Assembly (NCBI GenBank): GCA_031270615.1
Contig: JAISXE010000118.1
Span: forward strand, 1-5,793
Origin: Spirochaetia bacterium
GTDB lineage: Bacteria > Spirochaetota > Spirochaetia > DTKZ01
DNA: 5,793 nt
Direction: 5' to 3'
Part shown: positions 4,862 to 5,793 of the stretch, one piece after another
How the letters are laid out: the number at the start of each line of letters is the position of its first letter
How positions within the stretch are numbered: the stretch's first letter is position 1
Notes under the pieces: generated by a model
Databases searched by the model: none
Told to the model about the DNA's origin: nothing
What the model saw: the letters and a program-made list of their open reading frames with translations, nothing else
Made by a program: the position numbers and the translations under genes

Positions 4862-5793
4862 CTAATCCAGGTTCGGCATGGGCAGAATCTGGCCGTCGCG
4901 GGTAAGGAAGGTGTCGGGGAATATCTCCCTGGCTTCGCGCAGGAGCTGCTTCAGGTCCCGTTCCAGGTAGCGGGGGCTGTAATGGATCAGGCCCAGTTTC
5001 CCGATGCCGCCCGCGTTTTTCGCCAGGGCCGCGGCTTGCCGGGATGTCATGTGTTTTTTTTCCCGCGCGGATTCCTCAAGGTCTGCGGCGAACATTCCCT
5101 CGCAGATGAGTATGTCCGAGTCTTTTACATGGGCGCAGGCGCTTTCCGTGTACAGGGAATCGGTAATAAACGAAAACTTGCGGCCCCTGCGGGGCGGTCC
5201 CAGAACATCCTCGGGCCTGACTGTTTTCCCGTTTTCCCCGGGCACCTCGCTGCCCGCCTGAAGCCGCGACCACAAAGGCCCGCGCGCCACGCCCAGCCCA
5301 AGGGCTTTTTCGGGATGGAACACCCCGGGCCGCATGTCCTCCGCGAGGGCATAGCCCACGCAGGGTTTCGTATGGCGCAGGGGAAAGCTCGTAACGGCGC
5401 AGCCCTCCCCCCGGAAAACCTCGCCCGGCTGGCCGGGATCCTCAATTTCCCGAACGACGATTTCATAGTTGATGTACATATCCAGCACCCTGCGGGAAAG
5501 TTCCACGAACTCGCGTATCCTGGGCGGCCCGATTATGTACAGGGGCTCCGAGCGGTCCACCTGGCTGGAGAGCATGAGGATGCCGGGAAGGCCGGTGATG
5601 TGGTCCGCGTGGGTGTGGGAAATGAAAATCGCGGTGATTTTTTTCCATTTCAGGTTCAGGCTGCGCAGAGACACCTGCGTCCCCTCGCCGCAGTCAAAAA
5701 GGAAAAGGTCCCCCTCGCGGCGCAGCAGAACCGAGGTCAAAAAACGGCCCGGAAGAGGCATCATGCCCCCCGTGCCGAGAACAAAGGCTTCCA
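4862..5793 (-). CDS. rnz: Ribonuclease Z (tRNA 3'-processing endonuclease), start codon cut by window edge
   Basis: This zinc-dependent metallo-beta-lactamase-fold nuclease cuts precursor tRNAs after the discriminator base to free the 3' end for CCA addition. The frame is open past the ATG at 5764: it reads EAFVLGTGGMMPLPGR back to the edge, and bases 5792-5793 give the last two bases (TG) of an NTG codon, so the true start is almost certainly at 5794. The full protein is about 310 residues, a usual bacterial length. Numbered from that start, the metal site motif SHTHADH carries His60, His62, Asp64 and His65; other ligands are His141 (RHTKP), Asp212 (ITDS) and His271 (HYSPRY), with the HMTS motif at His248. 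GVARGPLWSRLQAGSEV near 168-184 is the conserved substrate-handling segment of the family. FDCGEGTQ near 33-40 is also typical. Nothing looks broken. Its promoter lies outside the window. Confidence 0.95.
   Translation of the reverse strand, partial: EAFVLGTGGMMPLPGRFLTSVLLRREGDLFLFDCGEGTQVSLRSLNLKWKKITAIFISHTHADHITGLPGILMLSSQVDRSEPLYIIGPPRIREFVELSRRVLDMYINYEIVVREIEDPGQPGEVFRGEGCAVTSFPLRHTKPCVGYALAEDMRPGVFHPEKALGLGVARGPLWSRLQAGSEVPGENGKTVRPEDVLGPPRRGRKFSFITDSLYTESACAHVKDSDILICEGMFAADLEESAREKKHMTSRQAAALAKNAGGIGKLGLIHYSPRYLERDLKQLLREAREIFPDTFLTRDGQILPMPNLD

Overview
The window is 5,793 bases of GC-rich DNA, about two thirds GC by hand count in bases 1-240. It holds three intact genes, a decayed Rhs-type region and at least one small mobile element. 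The source is probably a spirochaete, perhaps a termite-gut or related treponeme. That guess rests on the style of the Rhs/SpvB-like fragment and of the hybrid kinase as I remember such proteins; nothing here fixes the taxonomy.

Layout. Bases 1-707 (minus strand) carry remnants of Rhs/YD-repeat (SpvB/TcaC-like) genes. A core motif fragment, FRFTGKERDEETG, is joined to an AT-rich segment (41% GC by hand count, 331-590). That segment runs into a mid-protein Rhs fragment broken by two one-base frameshifts at G/C homopolymers. The two Rhs pieces are in the reverse of their normal order, so this looks like a collapsed tandem of rhs genes. Bases 809-1156 (minus) hold the C-terminal part of an unrecognised protein with no visible start. 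Bases 1157-1374 are non-coding and contain a long palindrome.

Bases 1375-3984 (plus) are a well-defined unit: a near-consensus promoter, a Shine-Dalgarno sequence, a GTG start and an 851-residue membrane-bound hybrid histidine kinase with two receiver domains. Between its stop codon and the next gene lies a 125-bp element (3989-4113) with 17-bp terminal inverted repeats and a 12-bp flanking direct repeat. It has the features of a MITE mobilised by an IS4-type transposase, inserted at the kinase stop codon without disrupting it.

Bases 4161-4472 (minus) encode an alkyltransferase-like DNA-repair protein with the PWHR signature and its own probable promoter. Bases 4473-4861 are non-coding apart from that promoter and contain inverted repeats. 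Bases 4862-5793 (minus) encode ribonuclease Z, complete except for one base of its start codon, which lies just past the window edge.

The genes do not form one pathway. The kinase is an orphan sensor needing a separate phosphotransfer partner, the alkyltransferase-like protein is in DNA repair, and RNase Z matures tRNA 3' ends. The kinase and the repair gene converge on the MITE. I found no CRISPR array, tRNA, rRNA or clear novel multi-gene system. The most notable items are the MITE, the scrambled Rhs region and a set of T-tract/GC/A-tract hairpins.
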